Below are positions 46,847 to 56,414 of a stretch of 64,000 nt of DNA, in pieces. The notes beneath the pieces were generated by a model. That model saw only the letters and a list, made by a program, of their open reading frames with translations. It had not been told where the DNA came from and searched no databases. The DNA comes from Zhongshania antarctica (GTDB taxonomy: Bacteria > Pseudomonadota > Gammaproteobacteria > Pseudomonadales > Spongiibacteraceae). How positions within the stretch are numbered: position 1 is the stretch's first letter; every line of letters begins with the position of its first letter. The position numbers and the translations under genes are program-made. The stretch is taken from the NCBI RefSeq assembly GCF_014202945.1, contig NZ_JACHHW010000003.1, forward strand, positions 1 to 64,000. Direction: 5' to 3'.

Positions 46847-48250
46847 TTAATCGGCCTTGCCCCTGCTGGGCGATACAGCCTCTTCCAAGTCGTCAAATGC
46901 ATCGTGAATGTAATCACTGAGAATATCAAGGTTTGGCATTGCTTGGCTGGCAACTAGACCAAATTGCAAGCGGCCATCATAACTATATAGCGTAATATTT
47001 AAGTGGTTGCTGGGTGTTAGGGCGCTAAGAGGGTACATTTCTTCGAGTTTGGCGCCTTTTAGGTATAAGGGCTTTGGTGGCCCGGGCACGTTAGACACTA
47101 AGGTGTTGCCAAGTGGCGGCAGCACGTCGCCTAATTTAAGTGCTTCGCCCACCAGCGAAAGCCCGCCTAATAAAACGGTATAGGCCATCACCGAGGCCGG
47201 TGGCACGCCGTCAATTTGGTAGCGGACATTGCGAAGGGTAAAACCGATCTCCCGCAAACGCTCGTAGGGGTCAGTCGTTTTACTCGCCAGTTCAACCAAG
47301 ACTATGCCAATTTTATTGCCAAGGCTGTCATCGCCACTCCTGCGTAAATTGACGGGCATCTGAATGGTGATGGGCTCGTCGATGTCAGCGTCGCAATCTT
47401 GTAAATAGCGATGCAGTGCGCCATCGATACAGGTTAGCGCAATATGATTCAAGGTCGACCGAGTTTGCTTGCGCAGCTTGGTAACCCGAGTCATGTTGAC
47501 TGCCGCAGTGGCAATTTGGCGGCCAGCGCTTACTTGGCCGGTAAGCGGGGTGTGGGGGTTCGCTTTATAGGGAACAGCAACCGCGTTTTTGGTGAGGTTT
47601 AGGGTTTCTAGAGCCAGCTGGGCGCTGAGCTTAGAGAGGCCGGCGATGGCTTTGATATAGTCCCCCGAGCGGCCACCGAGCTGGCTTAAGACCTTCATGA
47701 TTGAGATGCTGTCGGCGGTATGCTGCAGGCGTTTTTGGGGTAAAACGGACCAGATCGGCGTAACTGACTTGGTGCGTGCCGATTTGCTTAGGCTATTGAC
47801 CAGCCATGATGACATGGTAACGCCGTCAGCGTAGGCGTGGTGGAGTTTGGTGTAAATCGCAAAGCGTTGGTCATCGATGCCTTGAAATACATGCATTTCC
47901 CACATTGGACGGCTTTTATCCAGGCGAATACTGTGCAGCTCGCTCACCTCGGCATACAGGCTGTCGCGGAAATCGTTGCCACTAAGTGTGTGGAAAAAAA
48001 CGTGGTTTTCAATATTGAATTGATTATCGACTTGCCACTGCGGCGCACTGAAACGGCTAAATTTTATGATCTGGTTAAAGGGGGCGCGAATTTCGTTAAT
48101 GTTACCTGCGTACTCGGCAACGACTTGCTCAACGTAATTGGCGGCGGCCTTGGCTGGTTTGCGAAACATTAATAAACCGCCCACGTGCTTGGGGCTTGCG
48201 TCGGTTTCGGTTAGGAAAAAAGCCAGATCCATCACTGAAAGTTTTGCCAT
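46847..48250 (-). CDS. wax ester synthase / diacylglycerol acyltransferase (WS/DGAT)
   Basis: 467 residues with the acyltransferase motif HHAYADG, and PLNLRRSGDD-like and SNVPGPPKPLYLKGA blocks characteristic of WS/DGAT. Joins fatty alcohol or diacylglycerol to acyl-CoA at the membrane or lipid-body surface. First gene of the operon with the acyl reductase. Confidence 0.93.
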   Translation of the reverse strand: MAKLSVMDLAFFLTETDASPKHVGGLLMFRKPAKAAANYVEQVVAEYAGNINEIRAPFNQIIKFSRFSAPQWQVDNQFNIENHVFFHTLSGNDFRDSLYAEVSELHSIRLDKSRPMWEMHVFQGIDDQRFAIYTKLHHAYADGVTMSSWLVNSLSKSARTKSVTPIWSVLPQKRLQHTADSISIMKVLSQLGGRSGDYIKAIAGLSKLSAQLALETLNLTKNAVAVPYKANPHTPLTGQVSAGRQIATAAVNMTRVTKLRKQTRSTLNHIALTCIDGALHRYLQDCDADIDEPITIQMPVNLRRSGDDSLGNKIGIVLVELASKTTDPYERLREIGFTLRNVRYQIDGVPPASVMAYTVLLGGLSLVGEALKLGDVLPPLGNTLVSNVPGPPKPLYLKGAKLEEMYPLSALTPSNHLNITLYSYDGRLQFGLVASQAMPNLDILSDYIHDAFDDLEEAVSPSRGKAD

Positions 48251-48511
48251 ACGGTATTCACACCCTGTGTTTACAAAAATTATATAGTTATATGCTTTAA
48301 ATTATAGCCTTAACGTATTGCGTTACTTGCTATTTAATTTGAATACGCTACTAGTCTATGTCCTAATGTTTTTCTTAGCTATTGCCGCTTTTTCGTGGGC
48401 AAAATATTTTAGGTCAATTCGCGGCGGACATGATTTTCTAAAGCTAACCCACAATAAGCCCATTTAACAGTGTGGGTGAGGTGTTTGGGTGAATAGTGGG
48501 GATAATAAGAA

Positions 48512-49357
48512 ATGATAAAGGCCCTGCTAGGCCAAATTAAGCGCTGGTATGCTATTCCGTATTTATTTATGTGCATAGTAGTAACCGTGCAAAGTGCATC
48601 GTATCACCTCAGTGCTAATGCCTTTAGCTGGTCTTGGTTGGGGGTGAGTGTCGCCATCGCGCCCTTGGTGCTGTTCATGGCAATCGTGTACTTTCTGCCT
48701 TGGTCGGGTATTTCCAACTATATTGCAGTCCCTATCTTAGCGGCTTTGCTTGGGGCGTTTTTAGCGATTATTGAAATGCGCTTTTTGCCGACCTTTTATA
48801 CATTGTTTTTCGGCCTTGGCGGGGTGTTAATCTATATCTTTTGGTACTCAGACCTAGACCGACGAGATAACCCTGTGCTCAAAATTGGCGCAAAGCTGCC
48901 TGATTTTACGGTTCAATCCATCGCGGGTGAGGAACGTCATTCTTCGGCCTTTCTCGGGCGTAAGACGCTCTACATCTTTTATCGCGGCAATTGGTGTCCC
49001 GTTTGCCACGCGCAAATCCAGGCTCTGGCCGAGGAATATCAAGAGATTGAGCGCCGTGGGGTCGCTGTGGTTTTAATTAGCCCGCAATCACCGGAAAAAA
49101 GCGCTGAACTGGCTCTGCGTTTAAACCTGACAATGCAGGTTTACGTTGATAAAGAGAATCGCGCCGCTAAACGTTTGGGCATTGTTCACCAATATGGCGT
49201 GCCGCTGGGGGTATGGGGTTACGGGGGTGACACGGTGTTGCCGACGACTTTGATTGTTGATGAAAATGGCAGCATTGTATACGCCGATTTAACCGACAAC
49301 TTTAGGGTTAGACCAAGAGTAAAAACATTGATAAGCGCCCTCGACGGCGTGCGGTAA
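48512..49357 (+). CDS. membrane-anchored peroxiredoxin-like protein
   Basis: 281 residues. Four predicted membrane helices in the first 110 residues, then an AhpC/TSA-like thioredoxin fold with FYRGNWCPVCHAQ (CPVC) and LPTTLIVDENG. The CxxC in place of the single peroxidatic Cys context suggests a thiol reductase as much as a peroxidase. Ends 6 bases before the Nudix gene. Confidence 0.75.
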   Translation: MIKALLGQIKRWYAIPYLFMCIVVTVQSASYHLSANAFSWSWLGVSVAIAPLVLFMAIVYFLPWSGISNYIAVPILAALLGAFLAIIEMRFLPTFYTLFFGLGGVLIYIFWYSDLDRRDNPVLKIGAKLPDFTVQSIAGEERHSSAFLGRKTLYIFYRGNWCPVCHAQIQALAEEYQEIERRGVAVVLISPQSPEKSAELALRLNLTMQVYVDKENRAAKRLGIVHQYGVPLGVWGYGGDTVLPTTLIVDENGSIVYADLTDNFRVRPRVKTLISALDGVR

Positions 49358-49363
49358 TCCGAT

Positions 49364-50038
49364 ATGAGTTCAGAAATAAGTGCGGCAGCAACCGCGGTAA
49401 TTGTGCGCGACGGTGAGGCCGGTATTGAAACCTTATTGCTGCGTCGCCACAGTCAATTGAAAGTTAGCGGGGGGCACTGGGTGTTTCCCGGTGGCCGAAT
49501 AGATCCCGAAGACTACCAGGAGAATAGCGACGATGAGCAGGCCGCTCGTGTTGCGGCGCTTCGCGAAACACAAGAAGAATCGGGTTTGGTGCTCAATCCA
49601 GACTCCCTCGTATTGTTGTCTCACTGGACTACCCCGCCAACCATGGGGCGACGATTTGCGACGTGGTTTTATCTTGCAGTGGTGAATCACGATTTACCCG
49701 AGGTGCTTGTTGATGGCGAGGAAATGGACGCTTATTGCTGGGCAAGTCCGAGCGAATTTTTAGCGCAGCATCGGCGCGGTGAGCTCGCCTTATTGCCACC
49801 GACGGTGGTGACCCTCGACGAATTGCATCGCTGTGCTAACACAGCTGAGGCACAGCGGTTTTATGGCCAGCGGCCAGTGCCCTTTATTGCCCCGCGCATG
49901 TCTACGCACAACGACGCTATATGTATGCTTTACGGGGGAGATGCTGGCTACGACGCGATTGACCCTACTGCGCAGGGTGCTAAAAACCGCTGTTACTTAG
50001 AATCTGGGGTTTGGCGTTACGACTTTTGTGAGGCCTAA
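49364..50038 (+). CDS. Nudix hydrolase
   Basis: 224 residues: VFPGGRIDPED and a Nudix box with an insertion before RVAALRETQEESGLVL. Hydrolyses nucleoside diphosphate-X compounds, substrate unknown; the layout resembles CoA-type or NUDT-like hydrolases with an extended loop. Overlaps the convergent transglycosylase by 4 bases. Confidence 0.85.
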   Translation: MSSEISAAATAVIVRDGEAGIETLLLRRHSQLKVSGGHWVFPGGRIDPEDYQENSDDEQAARVAALRETQEESGLVLNPDSLVLLSHWTTPPTMGRRFATWFYLAVVNHDLPEVLVDGEEMDAYCWASPSEFLAQHRRGELALLPPTVVTLDELHRCANTAEAQRFYGQRPVPFIAPRMSTHNDAICMLYGGDAGYDAIDPTAQGAKNRCYLESGVWRYDFCEA

Positions 50039-50652
50039 CGCTGGGCGAGTACTAGATCTGAGTCGAGAGGGAGTGTGGCATCAAAGCGTCGCCATTTTTT
50101 GATTACTTTATTGGCATATTTTAATGTGCCTACCGAACCGTTGTAGCGGGCGAGAGCACGACTAACATTGCCATCCTCGCGATCCAGATAGCGCTTGAAA
50201 ATTTTACAGCCATAGCGAATATTGGTTTCAGTCTGATATAGATTGTCACTTGAATGACCCAGTACATCTCGCCAGAACGGCATTACCTGCATTAAACCTC
50301 GGGCGCCAACTCTCGATGTGGCGCGGCTATTGAAACTGCTCTCAGTCTCAATGATCGCGAGTACCAGTCCCGGAGGCAGCTGATTGCCTAGGGCGTGTTT
50401 GTGCGCAAGTGCCAATATGCGAAGGCGCTGTGCGGGATCACGCACATAGCGTCGAGTCATTTTAGACATCTCGGCAATCCACATATGGCCATCATTGTGA
50501 TCGTTGAACGACGGTGTTCTTATCACGGCCTCGTAGGCGAGGCTGGCTTCAATGGGGCCGCGCAGTGAATAGCTGCTTTCGGCAAAGGATTGATGAAAAA
50601 CACATAAACTACAAAGTAATACAGCGATTTTGGTGGTGAGGCGAACAGGCAT
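50035..50652 (-). CDS. lytic transglycosylase, SLT family
   Basis: 205 residues. A signal peptide (1-24, ending SFA-ES) is followed by the SLT fold: AIIETESSFNSRATS with the catalytic Glu, GARGLMQVMPFW, and ALARYNGSVG. Cuts peptidoglycan with 1,6-anhydro product. Close in size to MltE-type enzymes. Confidence 0.9.
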   Translation of the reverse strand: MPVRLTTKIAVLLCSLCVFHQSFAESSYSLRGPIEASLAYEAVIRTPSFNDHNDGHMWIAEMSKMTRRYVRDPAQRLRILALAHKHALGNQLPPGLVLAIIETESSFNSRATSRVGARGLMQVMPFWRDVLGHSSDNLYQTETNIRYGCKIFKRYLDREDGNVSRALARYNGSVGTLKYANKVIKKWRRFDATLPLDSDLVLAQR

Positions 50653-50924
50653 AAAAATCCTAGGCTAGGAACATCCTGTTCGCATTTATATTATTTAGCA
50701 TTGGGCGGGTGGTGGCCCATGTGCGCGCTTGCTACGCCAGCAAGGGCTTCAAGTCATTGAATTAAATTAGGTTTATGCTTCAGCTTAACGCATTTTAGGA
50801 TAAATGAGAACTAGTGACCCGCATTAGGCACGCTGCCAAAATTAACCGCGAGGGATTTTTTGGTCTCAGGTGTTTAATCAATACGGCCGTAGCAATCTAC
50901 TATTTCTTTGTTGGAGTATCTTTT

Positions 50925-51350
50925 ATGAATACAAAATTAATCTTGTGTGCCGCATTACTGGGCGTCTCTAGCGCGGCTGTTCAGGCTGGTGACGGTCCAG
51001 GTCGTCATCACAACCCGGATCTGAATCGCGACGGTGCTGTTACTACAGCTGAGATGTTGGAGCATCGCCAGGGCATGTTTAAAAAAATGGACTTAAATGG
51101 TGATGGTTTTGTGACCGAGGCCGAAGCGGCGGAGATGCGAGCGCAGATGGCGGCGAAGCGACAAAAAATGCACGAGGAAAAGGCCAAGGCGCGTTTTACC
51201 AAGGCCGATAGCAATGGCGACGGTATGATCTCTGCCGACGAGTTTTCTCGCGAGGCAGGGCAAAAAATTGAGTTGCTGGATGCCGACGGTGATGGTGAGG
51301 TCAGTCGCCGTGAAATGCGGTCGGCTATGCGCGAAAAGCGGGGGAATTAA
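50925..51350 (+). CDS. exported four-EF-hand protein
   Basis: 141 residues: signal peptide (1-19, ending VQA-GD) and four EF-hand loops (DLNRDGAVTTAE, DLNGDGFVTEAE, DSNGDGMISADE, DADGDGEVSRRE) with Lys/Arg/Met-rich linkers. A periplasmic calcium-binding protein. GGAG before ATG 50925; longer frame not favoured. 37 bases before the ECF sigma gene. Confidence 0.88.
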   Translation: MNTKLILCAALLGVSSAAVQAGDGPGRHHNPDLNRDGAVTTAEMLEHRQGMFKKMDLNGDGFVTEAEAAEMRAQMAAKRQKMHEEKAKARFTKADSNGDGMISADEFSREAGQKIELLDADGDGEVSRREMRSAMREKRGN

Positions 51351-51387
51351 GTTGCTCAATCATTGCGCTGTCACAGATTCTCTCTGA

Positions 51388-51942
51388 ATGCTGATCGACG
51401 ACAGTGAGTTAATGCGCCGGCTTGCCGGTGGCGATCAGCAAGCATTTGCTAGCTTGCTTAGTCGACACAGCAAACTGGTGCTTAATGTTTTGTATCGGAT
51501 TGTACTGTCTCGTGACGACGCCGAAGATCTCTGCCAAGAGGTCTTTGAACGGTTGTGGCGGCAAGCCCCCCAGTGGCGTGACGAAGCTAAATTAACAACG
51601 TGGCTGTATCGCGTGGCAAATAATTTGGCGATTAATTTTCGGCAGCGGGTACAACAGCGCTATGTGCTTAATGAAGATTTACTCATGGCAGAATGTGATG
51701 CCGCGAGCGCAGATGCTGATGCCGAAGTCAGTATGCCCTCGCTGGGGATGGGCGATGACGCATTAATGCGCGCCTTAGCTAGCCTGCCCGCCAACTACAG
51801 GGCGGTACTGGCGTTTCGGTTTTATCGCGATTTGGCGGTAAAAGACATCGCTGAAATTATGGGGATATCCGCCAAGGCCGTCGAGTCGCAGTTAGGACGG
51901 GCTAAAGCTCAGTTAAAGCAAAATTTGGGAGGTGGCGAGTGA
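51388..51942 (+). CDS. ECF-type RNA polymerase sigma factor
   Basis: 184 residues: sigma2 (about 8-75, RDDAEDLCQEVFERLW) and sigma4 (about 125-180, LPANYRAVLAFRFYRDLAVKDIAEIMGIS, shortened). Operon with a probable anti-sigma and a CnrX-like sensor in that order. Confidence 0.9.
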   Translation: MLIDDSELMRRLAGGDQQAFASLLSRHSKLVLNVLYRIVLSRDDAEDLCQEVFERLWRQAPQWRDEAKLTTWLYRVANNLAINFRQRVQQRYVLNEDLLMAECDAASADADAEVSMPSLGMGDDALMRALASLPANYRAVLAFRFYRDLAVKDIAEIMGISAKAVESQLGRAKAQLKQNLGGGE

Positions 51943-52412
51943 ATATAATGCAAAAATTCTTGGCCAACACGCTGCGAAATTTTGGCAGTAACCGCGATAC
52001 ATGGCCTCGCTGGCGACAAGTTATGTTCGGTATATGCACCGCGCTTAACGATGCTTGCCGGCAAGATTGGCAGGCCGCGCAGCGCAAAGTGAATGCTGCA
52101 GACACCCTACTGGCCCAGACTTATGTTGATGGCATAGCGGAGCTGGCGGTCAGCAGTGCAATGGCGCGACGCCTGCACACAATTACTGCGCAGCCCCAGT
52201 GCCGCGCTGGATTAGCATCTGAGCCGGGTGTAATTAAGGCGAAGATGCCTTTCTGGCAAATCAGTTTTGCCTCCGCGATGGCATCTGCCGTATTAGGGGT
52301 AGCACTGGGCGCGGGTGGTTACGTGCCTGAGTTAAGCGACACCGATGTCGCCTACCTGGAGACCTCAATGACATACGAAGTGAGTGATTGGCTTGCGGGA
52401 GATACCCAATGA
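51939..52412 (+). CDS. probable anti-sigma factor, membrane protein
   Basis: 157 residues with a cytoplasmic region (1-105) and one hydrophobic segment (about 107-128), then a short periplasmic tail. No family recognised; the role is inferred from position between sigma and sensor, as CnrY lies with CnrH and CnrX. GTG start overlaps the sigma stop (GTGA); an ATG lies at 51948. Confidence 0.6.
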   Translation: MNIMQKFLANTLRNFGSNRDTWPRWRQVMFGICTALNDACRQDWQAAQRKVNAADTLLAQTYVDGIAELAVSSAMARRLHTITAQPQCRAGLASEPGVIKAKMPFWQISFASAMASAVLGVALGAGGYVPELSDTDVAYLETSMTYEVSDWLAGDTQ

Positions 52413-52882
52413 CCTCTAAGCGAGGAATTTTACTTACCTTGTTAGCATCACTGATTGTGAACGGTGCGCTGATTGGCTTGTTTGTCGGCCATCGCATGGC
52501 GGGGGAAGATCGCCGCGCCATGCACGGCATGACTCGGCAATTGCTGCGCGATGAACCCAGCCAATTTGCCGAGCCAATGCGTAATGCGATGGAGGCTCAC
52601 CGCAGTGAAATGCGCAATGCGTTCCGGCAAATGCGCAGTGCGCGGCGGGATATGTTTAAAATATTAAAAATGCCGGAGGTAACTACCGACGAGTTAAATC
52701 AAGCGCTAGCGCAAATCCGCGAGGCGGAGATGAATTTGAAAAAAGTCAGTCATCAAGTGCTCGCAGAAGTCTTGCCGCAGATGCCCGTTGAGCAGCGCCT
52801 GCACTTTGCCAAGGCCGACATGATGCGGCGTCATGGCGGTGATGCCCATGGTGGTGAGCGCCCTAAAGCAGGAAGATTATAG
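52409..52882 (+). CDS. CnrX/CpxP-like periplasmic metal or stress sensor
   Basis: 157 residues: N-terminal anchor (about 6-26), then a Met-, Arg- and His-rich helical domain (EAHRSEMRNAFRQMRSARRD and similar) like CnrX/ZraP/Spy. The C-terminus has RRHGGDAHGGE. ATG overlaps the preceding stop (ATGA). Probably detects a metal or misfolding and signals to the anti-sigma factor. Confidence 0.75.
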   Translation: MTSKRGILLTLLASLIVNGALIGLFVGHRMAGEDRRAMHGMTRQLLRDEPSQFAEPMRNAMEAHRSEMRNAFRQMRSARRDMFKILKMPEVTTDELNQALAQIREAEMNLKKVSHQVLAEVLPQMPVEQRLHFAKADMMRRHGGDAHGGERPKAGRL

Positions 52883-52950
52883 TACTTACCAACTCTAGTT
52901 AGGCGGGTTTAAGTAAGCTTATAATAATGGGTGTTACTAATTTTGAGCAT

Positions 52951-52989
52951 AAAAAAAGCCCCGCAGCTATTTCAGCTGCGGGGCTTTTT
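52951..52989. terminator. bidirectional rho-independent terminator
   Basis: AAGCCCCGCAGCT-ATTTC-AGCTGCGGGGCTT, a perfect 13-bp stem with A tract on the left and T tract on the right. Serves the sigma operon (+) and the fabG-like gene (-). Confidence 0.93.
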
Positions 52990-53008
52990 GGTTTGTGAGG
53001 CGACGGTG

Positions 53009-54391
53009 TTACGCACCAAACCAAGATTGGCCGCAAACCCGCACGGTATTACCACTAACGCCACGCGAGGCTGGATTGCCAAAGAAGGCGATGGTTTCAG
53101 CAACGTCGACCGGTAAGCCGCCTTGGGAAAGTGAGTTTAGGCGGCGGCCAAACATACGGGTAAACAGGGGGATAGCCGCGGTCATCGCGGTTTCGATAAA
53201 GCCCGGTGCCACAGCATTTACTGTAATGTTGCGCGCAGCGAGCTCGTCTGATTTGGCCATAAAATCAACATAGCCAATAACGCCGGCTTTAGACGCGGCG
53301 TAGTTGGTTTGGCCGCGCTGGCCACCAATGCCGTTCATTGATGACACGCCGATGATGCTGCCACCGTCGTTTAGCGCGCCACTGCTGAGCAGCTCATTGG
53401 TGATGCGCTGGGCGGCCGCTAGGTTAATGTCTAAGGTCATTTGCCAGAACTGTTCCGACATATTGGCAATAGTTTTGTCGCGGGTAACACCGGCATTGTG
53501 TACGACAATATCGGCACCGCCCGCTTTTATGAGGGCGGCAGCGATTTTTGCGGGCGCGTCACTGCTGGTAATGTCGGCAATCACAGGCAGACCATTGAGG
53601 CGGCTCATGACTTTCGCTAATTCGCTTTCCATCTGCACAACATCGACACCGACAACGGTGGCGCCGTCGCGAGCCAGAGTTTCGGCAATGGCTGCACCAA
53701 TACCGCGTGATGCACCGGTAACCAAAGCGATTTTTCCGGCCAATGGCTTGTGCCAATCGGCGGTTTTATTGACTGCTGCGCTGCGGACTTTGATGACCTG
53801 ACCGCTGATGTAGGCTGACTTGGGTGAGAGGACAAAACGCAGGCTGCTGTCGAGATTGGCTTCGGCGCCCTCAGCAACAGTAATTAACTGGGCGGTTGCA
53901 CCTTTACTGCCCACTTCCTTGGCCAGGGAGCGACTCAGACCCTCTAGAGCGCGCTGGGCGGCAGCCGCTTCAGGCGTGGCGCAATTCATATGCGGGCGAC
54001 CAAGAATAACAATGCGACCGCTGGGCCGCAATTTGCGGATATTGGCATTAAAGAAGCGATAGGCCTGGATAAGTTGGAGACCGTCGGTGAAGCCGCTGCC
54101 GTCAAAGACAAGTGCTTGGTAGCGTTCGGCGACGGTGGTTTCAACGGCCGCGCTGGCTTGGGCTGCGCACTCAGTCGTGAGGGCAAGGCTCGCGTCGCTG
54201 TCTTGCAGATTGCGCAGGGTGGCATCGACCAACTGAGCGTTGTTGCCCGCGCCAAAGAGTAGGGCGCCAGAGAAAAAGTTAGGTTGTTGCGCGTGGTAAC
54301 GCAATAATTCGGTGGGCACGGTCACGCCGAGGGCGCCCATGATTTTTTTGCCGACACTGGAATTAATCAAGTTTTCGATTTTGTCGCTCAT
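53009..54391 (-). CDS. high-molecular-weight FabG-like 3-oxoacyl reductase
   Basis: 460 residues. An N-terminal Rossmann-like domain lacking a clear nucleotide motif (1-200) is followed by a full SDR domain (LVTGASRGIGAAI, NAGVTRDK, catalytic SSMNGIGGQ and YAASK). This is the HMW FabG type. ATG 54391 (MSDKIENL) has GGAG 8 bases upstream; 62 further in-frame residues are not favoured. Faces away from the thiolase gene. Confidence 0.9.
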   Translation of the reverse strand: MSDKIENLINSSVGKKIMGALGVTVPTELLRYHAQQPNFFSGALLFGAGNNAQLVDATLRNLQDSDASLALTTECAAQASAAVETTVAERYQALVFDGSGFTDGLQLIQAYRFFNANIRKLRPSGRIVILGRPHMNCATPEAAAAQRALEGLSRSLAKEVGSKGATAQLITVAEGAEANLDSSLRFVLSPKSAYISGQVIKVRSAAVNKTADWHKPLAGKIALVTGASRGIGAAIAETLARDGATVVGVDVVQMESELAKVMSRLNGLPVIADITSSDAPAKIAAALIKAGGADIVVHNAGVTRDKTIANMSEQFWQMTLDINLAAAQRITNELLSSGALNDGGSIIGVSSMNGIGGQRGQTNYAASKAGVIGYVDFMAKSDELAARNITVNAVAPGFIETAMTAAIPLFTRMFGRRLNSLSQGGLPVDVAETIAFFGNPASRGVSGNTVRVCGQSWFGA

Positions 54392-54658
54392 ACCGTGTGC
54401 TCCGCAGCCCCTGAGGGCTATAGTCTGAATTCGGTTTACTTTGCCGAGGCTCAGGGCTATTTTGAAGTGATGTAAGCCCAGCCTGGCAAGCACGTTAATG
54501 CTGTGGCCGGCATTGTAACGGCTCATTAAGGTAACCGGATTGACAGCGGCGCGCTCAGTAGCCGTCGCTTCAGCCAATGCCGCGGGAATCTGGCTTGTTA
54601 CACTGCGCGCACTTTAGGATATATCCAATATTGCTACATAAAACACTGAGGTCCAGAT

Positions 54659-55957
54659 ATGACACAGGCTATCAAGCGCGTTGCTATTATCGGCGGTAAT
54701 CGAATTCCGTTTACTCGCTCCAATACCGCTTATTTCGGCGTTAGCAATCAGACAATGCTCACTGCGGCGATTGAAGGCTTGGTGCAGCGTTATAATTTGC
54801 AGGGCGAATGTTTGGGCGAAGTGGCCGCTGGCGCGGTAATGAAGCACAGCAGAGACTTTAATTTAACCCGTGAATCCGTACTGGGCACGTCACTACACGC
54901 CAATACCCCGTGCTTTGATATTCAGCAGGCCTGCGGTACTGGCTTGCAGGCCATTAATTTGGTCGCTAACAAAATCGCCCTTGGACAGATTGATGCAGGC
55001 ATTGCCGGTGGTGTTGATACTACCTCTGACGCGCCTATTGGCGTCAGTGAGGGGTTGCGTAAAATTTTGCTACAAGTAAATAAGGCGCGCTCCTTTGGCG
55101 ACCGTGTTAAGCCCTTTTTACAATTGCGCCCTAAAGATGTTGGGGTGTTGATTCCGGCTAATGCCGAGCCGCGCACGCGCTTGTCGATGGGTGGTCACAC
55201 TGAGATCACCGCCAAAGCCTGGCAGATTCCTCGCGATCAGCAAGATGAATTGGCGGCTTTGAGCCATCAGAATTTAGCCGCAGCCTATGACCGTGGTTTC
55301 TTTAATGACTTGATTACACCCTTCAATGGTGTGAATAAAGACAATATTCTGCGTCCAGACACCACCGCAGAAAAACTCGCGGGCTTAAAACCGGCCTTTG
55401 ATAAAGAGAGTGGCCAGGGCACGTTAACCGCGGGCAACTCGTCTACCTTAACCGATGGCGCGTCAGTGGTGTTGTTGGCTAGCGAAGAATGGGCGAAAGC
55501 ACACAATTTACCAGTGCGCGCTTACTTGAGCTTTGTCGAGACCGCTGCAGTGGATTTCTTTGGCAAAGACGGCGCCAGTGAGAAAGAGGGTTTATTGTTA
55601 GCGCCTGCGTATGCGGTGCCGCGGATGTTGGCCAAAGCGGGTCTGAGCTTGCAGGATTTTGACTACTACGAAATTCATGAAGCCTTTGCTGCACAGGTGC
55701 TGGCTACCATGAAGGCCTGGGAAGACGAGTCTTTCTGTAAAGATAAGCTCGGGCTGGATCGCGCCTTGGGTAGTATCGACCGCAGCAAATTGAATGTGAA
55801 TGGTAGTTCACTGGCGGCGGGTCATCCCTTTGCGGCAACCGGTGGTCGTATTGTTGCTACCTTAGCCAAAATGTTGGAAGAAAAGGGCAGCGGGCGTGGC
55901 TTGATTTCGATCTGCGCAGCTGGTGGTCAGGGTGTAACGGCGATCATAGAGCGTTAA
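54659..55957 (+). CDS. acetyl-CoA C-acyltransferase (thiolase)
   Basis: 432 residues: nucleophile Cys in DIQQACGTGLQAIN, NVNGSSLAAGHPFAATGGR with the catalytic His, and CAAGGQGVTAIIER with the second Cys. Length and divergence from HMW fabG match the fadI/fabG pair common in marine gammaproteobacteria. Works in beta-oxidation or its reverse. Confidence 0.92.
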   Translation: MTQAIKRVAIIGGNRIPFTRSNTAYFGVSNQTMLTAAIEGLVQRYNLQGECLGEVAAGAVMKHSRDFNLTRESVLGTSLHANTPCFDIQQACGTGLQAINLVANKIALGQIDAGIAGGVDTTSDAPIGVSEGLRKILLQVNKARSFGDRVKPFLQLRPKDVGVLIPANAEPRTRLSMGGHTEITAKAWQIPRDQQDELAALSHQNLAAAYDRGFFNDLITPFNGVNKDNILRPDTTAEKLAGLKPAFDKESGQGTLTAGNSSTLTDGASVVLLASEEWAKAHNLPVRAYLSFVETAAVDFFGKDGASEKEGLLLAPAYAVPRMLAKAGLSLQDFDYYEIHEAFAAQVLATMKAWEDESFCKDKLGLDRALGSIDRSKLNVNGSSLAAGHPFAATGGRIVATLAKMLEEKGSGRGLISICAAGGQGVTAIIER

Positions 55958-55985
55958 TTTTCGACTCCATCAACGTGTTTTTGCT

Positions 55986-56019
55986 AAAAGGCCCGCTAAT
56001 GCATTAGCGGGCCTTTTTT
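55986..56019. terminator. bidirectional terminator after the thiolase gene
   Basis: AAAAGGCCCGCTAAT / ATTAGCGGGCCTTTTTT, a near-perfect stem with T tract. Convergent genes at both sides use it; its right edge touches the stop of the lipoprotein gene. Confidence 0.92.
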
Positions 56020-56341
56020 ATTTTCCGTAACTTGCACAATCACCTTGTTCATAGCCCATAACCTTGTCATCTGCGCAGGCACTGCAGGCATTGCCGTAAG
56101 TTTGGTGGCGCTGCGATGGGCAGGGCGTGGTAATACAGCGAATGCCCGTGTCGACGTGGCCGCATACAGGCAGGTATTCGCGGGTGCACATTTGCGGCCG
56201 AGGCGTTTCACAGCTCTTAAAACCCTCGACGACGGCCGCTTCAGGTTTGGCTTGGGAGCTAGTGCAGCCGCTGAGGACACCTATCGCTAAGATGAGTAAA
56301 AGGCTTAGTTTGGCGGCGCGTAAATATGACTGTGACGGCAT
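56018..56341 (-). CDS. Kazal-like small lipoprotein
   Basis: 107 residues. Lipobox VLSGC (Cys at about 26), followed by a Cys-rich domain with the Kazal order: CTREYLPVCG, TTPC, TYGNACSACAD, GDC. Kazal domains inhibit serine proteases; in bacteria the role is little known. Eight or more cysteines after the lipid anchor. Confidence 0.75.
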   Translation of the reverse strand: MPSQSYLRAAKLSLLLILAIGVLSGCTSSQAKPEAAVVEGFKSCETPRPQMCTREYLPVCGHVDTGIRCITTPCPSQRHQTYGNACSACADDKVMGYEQGDCASYGK

Positions 56342-56414
56342 TGCTTGACCTGTTGTTTTGTTCGGTTAAAAAGTGTCAGCTGCATCAAGGGAACCTTGCC
56401 CATCAAAAGCTATC

